A DNA stretch of 64,000 nt from Tigriopus japonicus (GCA_010645155.1 JAAGOF010000288.1:563328-627327); one strand, 5' to 3'; positions 1 through 12,056 are shown, counted from the first letter of the stretch. The notes: generated by a model not told the origin, from the letters alone. Made by a program: numbers and translations.

Positions 1-1688
1 TTTTCCGATCAATGCTCAAGATCGTAATGAAAATTTATCTCTTTTTAGCAAATGCTCGTTTTCATCTTTTGTTGATAAGCAAAACTTACGATTTAAGTAG
101 ACAAGGAATTTTGGGCGACCCCTGCACGTTTCAAACACTTTTTTGTCAAGAGCGAGAAACTCGTTAAAAATCCAATATTTTGGAGAGCAAAGATTTTGCT
201 TTTACTCATATATTAGTATTTGGTGTACCCTTGAAGAAAGACAATGATAAGTTTCGATGTGAGACATCAGACATCTTGGCTTTGAAAGGTACATGATTTT
301 TGTCATGTTGCTCGCTCTTGACGCTTACTTTCTATTTATACAAGGTTAGCTCAACATACCTTGGCCAAAACCGACTACCATATTCCAAACCCTCCACACA
401 ATACAATACATTGTATGTTCAACGATAAAAAATATCGCAATAAATGTTATTATCAAACCATAACTTCGAACAAAGTTGTCAAACAACATTAGGTTACAAG
501 CCAAAGACTGATTTAATCATACTCGTAATTGTTAGGCTCTCCTTAAAAAAATCTGGCCAAAATCGATCAAATAGAATCATTTCCAGATGTTTCGTCTTTT
601 ATCAGTTCAAAGCCACAAAGGATGCTAACGTTTTTTAAAGTTTAGAATGAAATATTGGTGTAATGTATTTTCCCGATCAATTTTCAATGGTTATTTTTGG
701 ACGCAATTCTCGAAGGACACAATCGGACTTCAATAAACCCAAAATGAAACTAGGGCTCAAAAGACTTTTGTCCTTTTTTAGGTTCAGACAACCATGACAC
801 TACCTTTGTTGTGGGTGAAAAGAATTCAAAAAAATAATTTCAAACATGTTTTAAGTTACATATCAATTTTTGACCCGTGACCTAATTCGATTACGTATGT
901 AGTATTGTTTCTTCACCTCAAAACTAGTCTCAAACGTCTATATATGGAACTTAAAAGTGACTTCTCCAGCACAATTAAATTCCATGCGTGGTGTTGTTCA
1001 AACTCGTGTAGTTTTTTAGTGCTCAAATTTGCAAACTTTTCATGATACCGTAAAAAAATTACTTGTTGCCCCCTTTAAAATCGAAAAACACTGCCAGCAC
1101 AACTTCGTTATACATACTATGGTTGTAGTATAAAGCATCCACCATATTTGGGGAGTTTGGAGGCAAGTTACGTCCAAAGGGAATTGAGCCGAAAAACTTT
1201 TTTGCGCCCATGGACACATCCGCAATGGACCCTTTCTCATGGCCATCATGTCTCAGTGACATATGGGGATAGGATTACTTCACAAGGTTGGTTAAAGTAT
1301 TTGTTTTGGACGGAAAGTCAGGTGCTTTGCGACGTCTGGATTACCGAAAAGTGGACGGGACCAAGAATATTGTAGGGTATTTATTTGATGAAGCCATATC
1401 AACTTGGATTCTAGATTTATATTGCACTTAAAACATCATTTTTGTGTTGGTTGCGGAATTTTTATTCCCGCTACTAGGAGAGGGATTCCGTGAGAAGAAA
1501 GTTAATCATTAACGTTCCTGCATACAATTAACATTTATACGAAATTTGGTCTACCAAAGAGTTACTGTTGTCAGATCTGGACAACCTTTGAATAGTGAGT
1601 GGGGTCGATCAGGTAAAATATTTAAAAATTTATCTAACCCTGCTTAGAAGCTGTTGGAGGATCATCTCCTACATATTCCCGACGAAGA
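1..1688. other. Intergenic, no gene recognised
   Basis: AT-rich sequence without a convincing coding exon. Short open frames on both strands around 1.04-1.38 kb overlap each other and show no family motif, so I treat them as chance frames. Confidence 0.6.
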
Positions 1689-1696
1689 CTAATAGG

Positions 1697-2185
1697 TAGG
1701 GACGGGCAAAAAGTGTAAATCAAAATAAGCTTTTGGTTACCAAAAGTTGCACAAAAATCAGCCCAAAATTGTAAAATAAAATGCCGAAAAGGTCAAAAGC
1801 GCAAATAAAAACCAAAAATGCGCAAATTAAATTAAAAAATTCGCAAAAAACTGAAATTTCTGAAACAAAAAGCTTCAGATACTTTCTTTTCATCTGCTTA
1901 TTTTTCAATCTAGAAGAGCAAAATTTAGAAATTGAAGTAGCAGTAATCAAAACTATGCTGGCCTATGCTGGGAGCCGTAAAATCAGACTTAGTTTTCAAA
2001 TTTGAAAAAACAAATCTTCCAAAAGTAAACATTTTCAAAGAAAAAATAGCAAACTCTCAACAATTTGTTCATTGTAGGCCGAATTCGTAGAAAAATCGTG
2101 CAAATAAAGGCGAAAAAGGCAAATAAATGTGTTTAAGTTACCCAAAATCTTTTTTTGTTACCCAAAAACTTTTTGCCCTTCCCTA
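1697..2185. mobile_element. hAT-like non-autonomous element
   Basis: A 489-bp segment begins TAGGGACGGGCAAAAAG and ends CTTTTTGCCCTTCCCTA, an imperfect terminal inverted repeat. It is flanked by CTAATAGG (1689-1696) and CTAATGGG (2186-2193), a target duplication with 7 of 8 bases matching. Eight-base duplications and TAGGG/CAGGG ends are typical of the hAT superfamily. The inside is A/T-rich, with no transposase. Confidence 0.75.
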
Positions 2186-2294
2186 CTAATGGGCAACAAA
2201 TTGAACAATGAAGGAGGCCGATAAAGAAGAGAGGAGGACTTCATTGTTCAAACTAGCCTGGATTCCTTTGGATATTAAGAGCAAGCCACATCAC

Positions 2295-2461
2295 TAGAGG
2301 GTGGATAAAAAAGTTTTTATTCCTGCAGAGCAGAAAATCTAGACGTTTTACGATACAGGTCAGCTGGGGTCAGCTGAACACTAACACTAAAGGAGAGTTA
2401 GTTGCATCAGCCGTCTAGAATTTCTGCTCTGCAGGAAAAAAACTTTTTTTTCCACCCTCTA
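2295..2461. mobile_element. hAT MITE, perfect 8-bp target duplication
   Basis: A 167-bp element with terminal inverted repeats of about 50 bp (left TAGAGGGTGGATAAAAAAG, right complement ending CCACCCTCTA). Both sides carry the identical 8-mer CACATCAC (2287-2294 and 2462-2469). There is no coding capacity. The perfect duplication and the well-matched arms suggest a fairly young insertion. Confidence 0.88.
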
Positions 2462-2469
2462 CACATCAC

Positions 2470-3067
2470 TTTCGATTTATGTGACTAAAACTAACCTGCC
2501 CCCCAAAAATCATGATTTCATTGGCTACTCTCAAGCAACCTCCAAACAATAAAAAATTGAAAGTTTGAAAATGTTAATAAAAGCGCCCTGCTAGAATGGT
2601 CACTTAATGAAGAGAGCTCAACCCTTGAAGACTTAGATTTGTTTTTTTTGTTTTCACTACCTCTGAATTTGCTTGTGATAGATTCAATCTGGGAGGGGGA
2701 CCATGAAAGCGTGGTGTTACTGTTAATGTAAAAAATGTTAGCACCTCTGGGCTTTAACCTGAAATAAGACAAAAATATGGAAATGATTTCAGGTGATCGA
2801 TTCTGGCCAAAAAATATTTCTGAACGAGAGCCTCTGCAAGGCGTCTAAAAATGATGAAGAGGGGGCTGCAAAATATTCATAAATGCGATCCTAATGTCGT
2901 CAAGATTCTCCTTCACGTAAAGATACACTTACTTGCCCTCTTTTCTTCAACTTGTTTAGTACGAACAATGAAGGACAGAGAAAATTCAATAGTCTTTTGG
3001 GAATGTTTTGAAAAAAAGATTTGAAGACCACTAATCTTGAAACGTTTTTTTTTTTTGTAACCTACGC
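2470..3067. other. Intergenic, nothing recognised
   Basis: No exon, RNA gene or repeat that I can support. A 84-codon minus-strand frame at 2518-2772 has no recognisable motif. Confidence 0.5.
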
Positions 3068-3075
3068 TGATTTAC

Positions 3076-3236
3076 TAGTGATGCGACCAAATAAAAAGTG
3101 TCGCCGTATTTTAACATGAGTTTGTGTCTCTTTATTTTCTGTGAGTCAGCTTGTGTTGCAGTTTTTGACCTAAAAAACTAACCAAGGGCAAATCTGGCAA
3201 CACTTGGCTGAAAAACATTTTTTGGTCACATCAGTA
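3076..3236. mobile_element. hAT MITE (TAGTGATG ends)
   Basis: A 161-bp element starts TAGTGATGCGACCAAA and ends TTTGGTCACATCAGTA. It lies between identical 8-mers TGATTTAC (3068-3075 and 3237-3244). The ends resemble those of the elements at 49,335 and 51,451, suggesting one family. No coding sequence. Confidence 0.85.
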
Positions 3237-3941
3237 TGATTTACCAAAAATACAGTATGCGTCACAAAAGTTGAGACACAAGTTTAATGAAAAAAATCGT
3301 TTTTCAAATTTTGCGGTTTTTAAATTTCGCGCGTTTTTTAATAGTCTCCAGGCTCACGCCAGCACAGCTGTTTTGTTTACATTTTCAATAAACAAGCTCA
3401 GTGAAGCATGGACAACCCCAAAGTGAGCTTCCTCCAGTTGATGGCTCGCGGCCAGAGCCTCTTTTAGAATTGTATTTAATTCTTATCACTTGGTTAAGAC
3501 GTCAGATTCTTTGTTCATGTGCTGAAAGATCCGTCTTGGAATGAGATGACACCAAACCAGCTATGGGCTTGAAGTGCCAGATTTCTTAGGAAGTGGTCGG
3601 TGGATCAATCTTCATTATGAGCAAAGTGATGTATAGCATTTGAGGGAGATCGTTGTGCCATGGCCATCCAACTTAACATTTCTTTTGAAAACTTTTACAA
3701 TCTGGAGTCTCTCACGCTCCAAGACCCTATTAAATGAGGAGAGTCTTTTTCTTTTCATGCTCTTCGAAACTGATTGAATTTCCGAGGGAATTCTGAGTTA
3801 CTTCATAAATTGAAAATAAGAAGCACTATCGGCAAAACAACCACAGACAAGTAAAAAGAGTGGGCAAAAATAAATGAATTCTTCTGCTATTCCGATATGA
3901 TTCCGTCAAGTGATTTCGTAGGAGGATTTGCTCCGGTTGTT

Positions 3942-4390
3942 CAAGAAGCCCTGAAAACGTGGAGTGGGAGTCTAGCAACGAGAATAATGATTTCCAGTAA
4001 GAACAATTCAAGTACGTTCTTCTGCAAATGAGACCTTGCAGATGTTGACAAAAACACGTATTTTAATTTTCAGCTCAATCGAACGTCGGAGACAAAATTT
4101 ATGCTCACTCAATGTTCAGTGCAAATCCTACCGAGAATGAATGAAATAGCCCTTTTGTGGTAATCGTTTTACCACAAAAGGGCGAGTTCATTCATTCTAT
4201 GCTCTCTTCAGTACATAAGTTTAAGAAGGCATAACTTTTCACTCCGGCATTCGATTGGGCTAAAATTTGAAATACGTGTTCTTTTCAATGCAAGCCAGGT
4301 CTCATTTGCAGAAAACGCAAATGGTTCGTTTCTGCTGTAAATAATAATTCTCATTGCTAGCCACCCACTCCATGATTTCGGGGCTTCTTG
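3942..4390. mobile_element. Palindromic MITE, CAAGAAG family, copy 1
   Basis: A 449-bp near-perfect palindrome beginning CAAGAAGCC and ending GGCTTCTTG. The arms fold around a central hairpin whose stem contains CCACAAAAGGGC (about 4150-4185). The 7-mer GGTTGTT flanks it on both sides (3935-3941 and 4391-4397). It shares sequence along its length with the 450-bp copy at 31,142-31,591. Seven-base duplications do not fit hAT (8) or Tc1/mariner (TA). No open frame. Confidence 0.82.
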
Positions 4391-4937
4391 GGTTGTTTCT
4401 TCAAGAGTGGTGCACTTGTTTTTCTACTGAATGAACAGAGACGCCAAAAGAATCAGATTTCATGAACTTGATACTTAGGAATCTCATGGATGTTTAGTTG
4501 AAAAGTAAACATTTGTTTCAGTGATGAGTGATTCTTACCTATCTTTCAATAATTAGTTTAAGTATTGCCTTGAACGTTGTTTATCAGACTTTTATAGCTA
4601 ATATAAATGTTCATGATCTTGTTCTAAATTCAAGAGGTAGGCATGTCTTACAATATATATCGACGCACAATATTCTTTTATACTACTTTGTTCACTAAAA
4701 GTTCCCTCACTTTTCAAAGAGGGACTCTAGATTGGGTTCCTCGACAATTTGTGGAAGAAAGCTGGACTTTGGCGACATCTAACGGCCTTGGTACGTAAAC
4801 CAAAACTACTGTGCTTAACGAGCATCGAGTTCAGCCTCCGTAAGGAAAGTTCACCGAGTACTTCTCAGATTACAAAAATCATGCTTGGAATCAATCCACA
4901 TTCAGGAATTTGACGTGAAATTCGAGCTCTCGCTGTT

Positions 4938-5654
4938 TCATTTCCTCCGTAATAGGCTTACCATATACGATTGAAATGCTTGATGGGCAAGAGCGGAGTT
5001 TATCATGACAGCCTCGCTTCCACAAGGAAATGGAACAGTGGTACCCCGCCCATAAGTAAAAGCCGAGCTGAAGGGAAAGTTTTCCCATCGACTATCCACT
5101 GGTTGGGAAGCACGCCTATGTCGCTCTTGCTCTGGAAGAGGCGGTCTCTGAGGTAATGGTGAGGAGTCCGCTTTATGCATTCGTTGAAACCTACGGTCTG
5201 CATGAGGGTCAGGTTCAGCATCCATTGTCAGACTGGTATGGCGGGTACGCCTTCCTCCACCCGTTGGTCGGTCCAAAATGGTCCTCGGAACGAGGATTGG
5301 CAATGGGGCTTGGGGCATTTCAGGACTTGGAGTGCCATTTCCCCCACTACCGGAGCTGCCGGACATTTTTCGGACAGCCTTTTGCCATTGTGACCGCACC
5401 CGGACAAAACCTCGAGGAGTTGATCCATTGGAAGTAAGTGACGAAGGTGGCGTCACAGGGACTCGTTTGCAGTCGGAATCTCCAATGGAAATATGGCGGG
5501 ATCGTCGAGGAACATATCCGTGTCCTGGGATTGGCTTCACGTTCACATCCAGTTCATTACAATAGCGTAATTCTTGCTCTGCTTTAGTTAGGGATTGTGT
5601 TGATGGATCGAAATACAATACTTTTAGTCCCCGCATTATCGCCTTCTCCCTCCC
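4938..5654 (-). CDS. Candidate terminal exon, disordered Ser/Pro/Arg-rich protein
   Basis: An open frame of 238 residues plus stop follows a plausible acceptor (ATTCAATCCAG, then GGG) in phase 0. The composition is Ser/Pro/Arg-rich, with several basic phospho-acceptor-like motifs (RSRHIS, RRTRHTS, RRASQ) and Gly/Ser and poly-Pro stretches, which indicates a disordered regulatory region. The phase would fit the phase-0 donor of the exon at 8396, so it could continue that gene, but I do not recognise the sequence. No catalytic domain is visible. The extent and even the reality of the exon depend on transcript evidence. Confidence 0.35.
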   Translation of the reverse strand, partial: GREKAIMRGLKVLYFDPSTQSLTKAEQELRYCNELDVNVKPIPGHGYVPRRSRHISIGDSDCKRVPVTPPSSLTSNGSTPRGFVRVRSQWQKAVRKMSGSSGSGGNGTPSPEMPQAPLPILVPRTILDRPTGGGRRTRHTSLTMDAEPDPHADRRFQRMHKADSSPLPQRPPLPEQERHRRASQPVDSRWENFPFSSAFTYGRGTTVPFPCGSEAVMINSALAHQAFQSYMVSLLRRK

Positions 5655-5724
5655 CTGGATTGAATGTACGCAGCACAATTTCTAATTTCATCAGAATCCC
5701 GAAATAGGTTCGAACTAACTGAAA

Positions 5725-6078
5725 TCATCTTCCGCAAACAGAAAACAATGTTTTGATGATAGTTTGGTGGCAACAAAACATTTTAGGGGATATTTGGATG
5801 AGCCTTAGTAACTGAAAGAGCTGCGGGTCTATTCGTAATGTTTTTCGCCCAGCAACACAATCCCAACCTTGCGGGTCGAGGGACTTCCGGCGACATGTGT
5901 GGATTTTTCCATTCTCCACAGAGCGATAAAGGCAATCATCCTCATTTAAATCGCCATCATCGTATTCTTGGAAGTCGTCATACTCCTCGAAGTAGTCACT
6001 GGATTTGTCATTGTTCTCGGAGGAATCCGAAGAATCTAACCGTTTTCTCCGGAGCCAAGTGTTCACATATGAAGTCAT
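5725..6078 (-). CDS. Candidate acidic/serine-rich exon, unidentified
   Basis: An open minus-strand frame whose first part encodes a Ser/Asp/Glu-rich stretch with repeated DDF/EYDD residues, followed by CRRKSLDPQGWDC. The acidic-Tyr run and the RRKS phospho-like motif look protein-coding, but the 3' half is less convincing and no strong donor is visible. It could be an alternative first exon of the same transcription unit as 4938-5654. No family recognised. Confidence 0.28.
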   Translation of the reverse strand: MTSYVNTWLRRKRLDSSDSSENNDKSSDYFEEYDDFQEYDDGDLNEDDCLYRSVENGKIHTCRRKSLDPQGWDCVAGRKTLRIDPQLFQLLRLIQISPKMFCCHQTIIKTLFSVCGR

Positions 6079-8395
6079 TCCTGTTGCACTTTATTCACAA
6101 CGAATTGTACATATTTGAATCATATGGATGTTGATATCCTGATAACAAGCTTGTAAACACACTTGTGCTCAAAGCTCAAAAGAAACACTTTTTCCAATTG
6201 ACACCTTGAAAGGGAGTGAAGGGAGAGATGATTTGAGAGTTGCCGGGTGAACAATTTTGGCGCCCATCCGTCGGTCAAAAACTGTACATCTTGTACATGT
6301 TGCAGATTCAAAGATCTATGCATCAAGGGCAAGGCAGGAAATTGCGTCTTGAGATTTCAGTCTCCGAAGGTACAAGCAAAGATAAGGCTTGCTGTTCCTC
6401 TTAAATCTTTCCCTTGAGAGTGGGATGTGCAGACTTATCCTAGACACCAATTATGTCTCAACCTATGACCTTTCTTAGATAATGATGGGGTACTACTGAA
6501 CAATAGACCTGGTTTTCTATGGACAAGAAGCGTGATTTTCATCAAGTTTAATGTCTTGCCTAGTAACAAAATTTGGTTCACTATCTCATTTGATTGACCG
6601 GAAATGTAACTAGTCGTCAAAGAAATGGCATAAAATTAAAACAATTCACTGACAGCTTGAGAGACGCAGTTTTCTACCAAGCTGTCCATAATTACGAATA
6701 TCAGGTTTGGTTTGTTGTGGCGGAGAGTGAGTGTATTTGATTATGTAATCAGTTGTATACCAGCAAGGCTCTCAACTCAAACCTCAACTTCACTCCACTT
6801 TCAACCAACTGACAAGGTCCCAAATAATGAAGGGTTTCAAAATCACAGGAATTCTTGGTATTCCAATGTGCGAAAGAAGAGCTCTTGATTCACTTAAATC
6901 AACTTGATATGCATAATGTCTTCACTTTCACGTGCATATCTATGGATGATTAGTTACCTCTTGTTCACGACGCACTCTGAAAAGGTGAGTGAGTGAGTGG
7001 CGCTGTATTTTCTTGCTCTTGCTCACGCGTGTGCCTCACTCGCCGCTAGCGTAAATATACCAACTCTCCAAATTTCATCTGCCGGGAGAGTGTGAGCCGG
7101 TTCTTTTCTCAGGCAAAACAAGAGCAAGGCACTAACTACTTGGCGGGTTATAGCTGGTTCTTGGCGCTCTTTTGAACTGCTGTTCAATTATTGTGAAGCT
7201 ACTTTGAGTCAATCACGTAAGAACACTTCGGTCCAGGCGTACTGGGAACACGACGGCAGAGCCTCAACAAAAGCTCCAGATCTTAACTTGCTTCAAAACG
7301 GCCACGCCATTGTACTTGGCCACGACAAGGCCATGTGTCCTTGTGAAATCTGTTTCCGAAGAGGTTGAGAAAGTGAAGGAAACTGGCTTTAATTCCTCCA
7401 AATGACAGCTGTCCCTCGCGAGAAGATCTTGGAGCAAATCCCCGTGAGTACGTGTGCCACTAGAGGAGAGGGATTACTACGAAAGAACTGCCAGGAGGAG
7501 TTTCAGGCCTCGCCAGTAGATGCAATAAGGCCTCTCTGTGAGTTCTCTTTTCAAAAAAGTATCGAAGACTTGCAAAACTAGATATGGGAAAAGGTCAAGC
7601 ACTCGGCTGGCTTGGGAAGTGCTGTCTTAGCATTAGATGGCAGGAAATGGAGAGTAAATGATCCTTACTAGAAACCAGTTGGGGAAGTGTATTCTGATTT
7701 TATGGGTTCTTGGAGTACATCCAAACTCTCCTTCACCATATGCTTCCTTTTTGAACGTAAAAGTAAGCGCTTTCTCATCTAATATTAATATTGTGCAAGC
7801 CCTGAACCAAGAATGACTAACATTAGGTCCAAGAAAGTCCTCGGGTTTTTCTTCAGTGTTCCTATTGGAACTTTCACTTTTCTTTGTTCCACGTGACTGT
7901 GATGGATGTGCATACACTAACTCCCTACCGCTTCCGGGCCTGGCCTTGACTAGACTGTGGGCCTGCCTTTCAAGGTCAGGCCTATCACTAGGAATGTTTA
8001 CAGCTGTTAATGAATGTTTATGAACAAGATTAGCCACACTAGATCATAACACTGTTTGATAACTCTATACTTCATGACAAGAAAATTGTTATCTTTATTT
8101 TGATACAACTTGTAAAATCGATGCCAAGGCAAATTACTAGTGCCTTGCTAGGAAAAAGTGTGAAAGAAGCTCCTTTGATACAAGGGTTTTGTGTAATCGT
8201 TCTATGAATGACTCTCAGAAGAAAACACGTCCTTCATGGTCCAAAACAAGACTGCGTAATTTCCAATCGCACGCATATCTTTGTCAGAACATCGCTTGTT
8301 TGTAAGCTGAGACTTGAAGTGATGCAGCATTTCATTGATTAGGAATAACAGAAAAAAACTCAATCAATCCTGTGTTTGCATTCATTCGTCTTACC
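6079..8395. other. Intron or intergenic; GC-richer patch at 7.0-7.6 kb
   Basis: If the flanking minus-strand exons form one gene, this is intronic. The stretch 7000-7580 is less AT-rich. It holds a plus-strand frame with no stop from 7096 to 7366, ending in a short segment MCPCEICFRRG, and a 58-codon ATG frame at about 7405-7581 with an internal GTGAGT. Either could be part of an exon or a promoter-associated region. I recognise no protein family. Confidence 0.4.
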
Positions 8396-8988
8396 TTCAA
8401 TAACAGTCTATGTTTGTCTTCTGCTGTTGCAGAGCTGGAGCTTCTCCCACGGAAAATATTCATGACCTTAGTCATCATTTGATGTGCGTGACCTCCTCCA
8501 TCATCCTTGCTACTTTCCTTGGATAGAACTCGGACATGTCTTAATGGGACATGTTCAGGAACGGGCTCATCTTTAGACAAACTTCCCCTATTTTCGTCTA
8601 CTTCTTCTGTTGTAGGTAAACGTGGTTGGGAGGAAGACCTGGATCCACTTGGGGTTTGGTTATATGGGGACATGGACATTGGTGATGGCACGTAGCCCTA
8701 GAACAGAACATCATAATTTTTATGGACCTTGTAGAATCTTCATCTTCATGATCATTAGTAGTCGAAGATTTTATGATGTGGTTGTTCGCACTCACCATTT
8801 TCCTTTGTGGCCGTTTGGTGGCATCAGACTTGGATCTTGGACGTAATGAGTCTAGAAATGTGGAGAGTTTGGATGAGCTGGAACTAGATTCATCGTGAGA
8901 AAATCGATTTGGTCTTGAGTCCATTGTGGAAGTACGTTGCCTAATAATGACTCCAACTCGCTGTCCATTGCTAGATTCCACGATAACT
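8396..8988 (-). CDS. N-terminal exons resembling AMPK gamma subunit
   Basis: Two phase-0 exons join cleanly. The first is about 8798-8988 (acceptor CTTTCTAG, donor ATG/GTGAGT) and the second 8396-8695 (acceptor TTCTGTTCTAG, donor AAG/GTAAGA). Exon 1 carries STMDSRP and SKLSTFLDSLRPRSKSDA. Exon 2 carries a Ser/Pro-rich part and TKVMNIFRGRSSSSATAEDK. From memory, paired motifs of this kind (LDSxRPRSKSDA and KVMxxFRxRSxSxxSAEDK) occur in the long serine-rich N-terminal region of insect AMP-activated protein kinase gamma subunits (SNF4Agamma type), which precedes four CBS repeats. No CBS repeat is in the window; they would lie beyond coordinate 1 or be absent. The identification rests on remembered motifs, so it is tentative. 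Confidence 0.5.
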
Positions 8989-11900
8989 AGAAAGAAAAGA
9001 GAGGTTGAGTGATAAGTCATGAGCATGATATTTGAGTTTCACCGGTTTTTAAATGTCCCATGGGATTCAAGTGCTCGTGTTCAGAATTCCAAGACAAGGT
9101 GTTTGCATTCTCATATCTATTTTATGGCCAAAGAAACAGCAGCACAATTTTCATTGTTAACAAAAATTGTTCCAAAATGAATATCGGCTTCGTCACTTCT
9201 TCCTTTAAAACTTTTTTTTGCTAATTTCGTCTGATGTTAAATGAACAGTAGGATAATTTCTTTCAAAGTCTATCAAATCATAATCTCTTCCACGGCCAAA
9301 TTCGTCAGCTGAACCGAGATTGGCCAAACCGTCGTGGTTCTGGGCCAAAGGAACAAGGTAGCTGAGAATGGCACAATCGCGAGAGGAGTGCAAAAGGCTC
9401 ACTAGACTGCTTGTTCCAACCTTCCCTCATTAAGATCTATAACAAATGACAATTGCTAATAACATTGACGAGTCGTTTTGTGTTCTCAAAAAAGTCTATT
9501 TTTAGGACTTATTAAAATAAATCTTCCTTCTCTTCATCTGGAATTGCCTTTAAAGCTTTTAAGTTACTAAAAAATCAAAATAAGAGTTATCTTACCTTGT
9601 GGAATTCTACAGTAATTTAAGATAAAGATTAGAGATAATCTGAGAAAAAATTGAGATAAAGATAAAGATCTAAAGAAAATATAACAAAAGCAAAAAATAA
9701 AGAAATAAGAGGCTACCTCAACACCCACTTTTTAGTTATTTTAAGCAACAAAAGTGTTTGTAGCGCTATTCAGTAACGCGCAAATTATCTGTAAAAATTA
9801 GTTTTACTGCAAAACCAAGCCAAATGCCTTTTCAATGTTTATCATTTGCCGTTCTTTAAATTTGTTCCTTCTCAGGCGGAGAATACAGGATTGTTTTAAA
9901 TAAGAGTCCCAAAAACTTCAATGGTATATTGTAACAAAACGAGTTGATGAGGTTAATTTGTGGTCCGAATAACTTTGGAGGTACATAGTTCTAGCAAATA
10001 TTTTGTCTTCGACGTCTTTGGAATTCCGATAATGGGCGCACAATCCTTTGTGCGCAAGCGCAGAGTAAAGATACTTAAGATTAAGACATAACTTAAGATT
10101 AAGCCATATGGCGACTCGTCCAGCCCAATATCACTATTGGGTTGAAACAGCTGACTTATTTTCATATACTTGCTTAAGTAATAAAGGTCCAAGTTTACGA
10201 GAGCTACCGTTTTTATTTTTTTTCAAACTGTACATTAAGAATTATCTTTGGCTATACGGTATTTATTCTCTATGATCATGAGAAAATTGACAAGCACTTC
10301 CTCATGTCGTTATTTTCTAATTGTAAGGGGAGCTCACAAGTACTAGTTTCCGAGAACTTTCTCTGAAAAAAGAATTGGCTGTTGATTGGATCTGACTTGA
10401 TCAATATTGCATGGAGACAAGAAGATTCGGTATTTTTGTGGATGTTAAAATAGTAATATCTGGCTTGGCCTCTTGAATGTACTCGGCGTGTGAGATTTTC
10501 GAGTGAAAAAATGAGCAAATGCTAACTCGAGTACCGGGTGTTTCAAAGGAAACGGAAACCTTAACTACATCATCTACACCTCGTGATTGAAACCATACAT
10601 GAACTTTACCTTCTTTGGATATGATTTGCCAAACATTTGGTTGGAAGAGTCGGAAAAAAAATTTCAACTTAGCCGATATTTATTCATATTAAAGCAATGC
10701 CTGATTTTCCCCTTGAAGGGTCATTTTGAAACAGAGCATTCGTGACTCCGACTTTTTCCCTTCAAAAACTTGGCTAAAATCGAAAAGAAGGCAGTTTAAA
10801 GGTAATAAAGCCATATGTAACTGAAATTTCGTTTTCTGTCGCATCATTTTGAGCTTTATGTATTTTTTGTGAGATCAACCATTTCCTAGTTACAGTCATG
10901 GTTTCCTGTTCCGTTTGCCATGAATCACTAAGTACCGGTACAAGTTCATTGTGTCGAAAATGAAAGGAAAAGTAAGAATCAATATCACCGATGTCATTTA
11001 AAATATCTAATTGGTACGGTCGTTAGCACTTTTGCATTATTTACTTTTGTACTATTTTACACTTCGAATTTTTAAGGGCTATAATGAGAGAATCGCGTAA
11101 GGTAGTTAGCTAATTATACTAAAACAATTTTTTGAAAACGTCATTTCCCAATTGTGCAAAATCCTCGAGTTCAACCTCTGCTTCACATCACGGAGTCCAA
11201 ATTCCAAAAGTTGAAGTGTTGTTATATTTGCAAGACTTTGGTAGTCTTAAGTTTTCTATTAGAAGATGTTTTCTAAGAGATGTATTGACGACAAATTAGT
11301 ATATTGACACAACAAAAGAAAATGCATTGTTTGGGCTGGCCAAAGTTGTGTTGAAATGATTTTGAATGATTGATTTCTATATTTAAGCCTTGAAAGCTTT
11401 GGCACGAGAACCAACAAAATTTAGGACTCAAACGCTGACAAAGAAGATGAAATAGAATTTCCGTTATCCAAATATTAACATTCTCAAAAGATTGAAAATG
11501 GCTCATTTCCTTAAGCTCAATTAAATTCAACGTTACAGGGTTGGCAGTCCAAATGCAGATTTTGGCGTTTTTAGTACATAACAAGTGTTCATTTCAGTTC
11601 TAATTGAGGCTCATAAACTTCTTTTTTTGGCCCATACTTAGAAGTGAGACATGTTAGGATACCAAAAAGTCCATTCCGACCCACAATTTTGCCCTCCTCC
11701 CTTTGGACAAATGCAAGGACAAATGCAAGGCACTGTGCTAACTGTCTCAATTATTTCATCAATGTCATGATCTCGTCCATGCCCGAGGGCTCCAACAGGG
11801 ATATGTACAAAACAACTTCTATTCCTTAACATTTTGGAATTCTTAAACTGTAAATTAGAAAGAAAAATCGATTGAAAATGTCAATTTGCATGATGGTCTT

Positions 11901-12056
11901 AAAGAGTCTACACTTGGTCCGCCGACCCTGTAGAATGAACAAACTGAAAGGATACCTGAGTTTTGTATTTGAGTATGTTTTTAAACAAATGTGAAAACTT
12001 TGGAAACATTGCATTCACAAGGAAGTGAAGAAATTCAAGATGAATATACGAACGTA
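8989..12056. other. Non-coding stretch, upstream of the 8.4-9.0 kb exons
   Basis: AT-rich. The minus strand has two weakly similar short peptide-like stretches, near 9,250-9,310 (GRGRDYDLIDF) and 11,740-11,790 (GHGRDHDIDEI), which might be remnants of one repeated sequence. Otherwise there is no supported exon, RNA or element. Confidence 0.45.
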
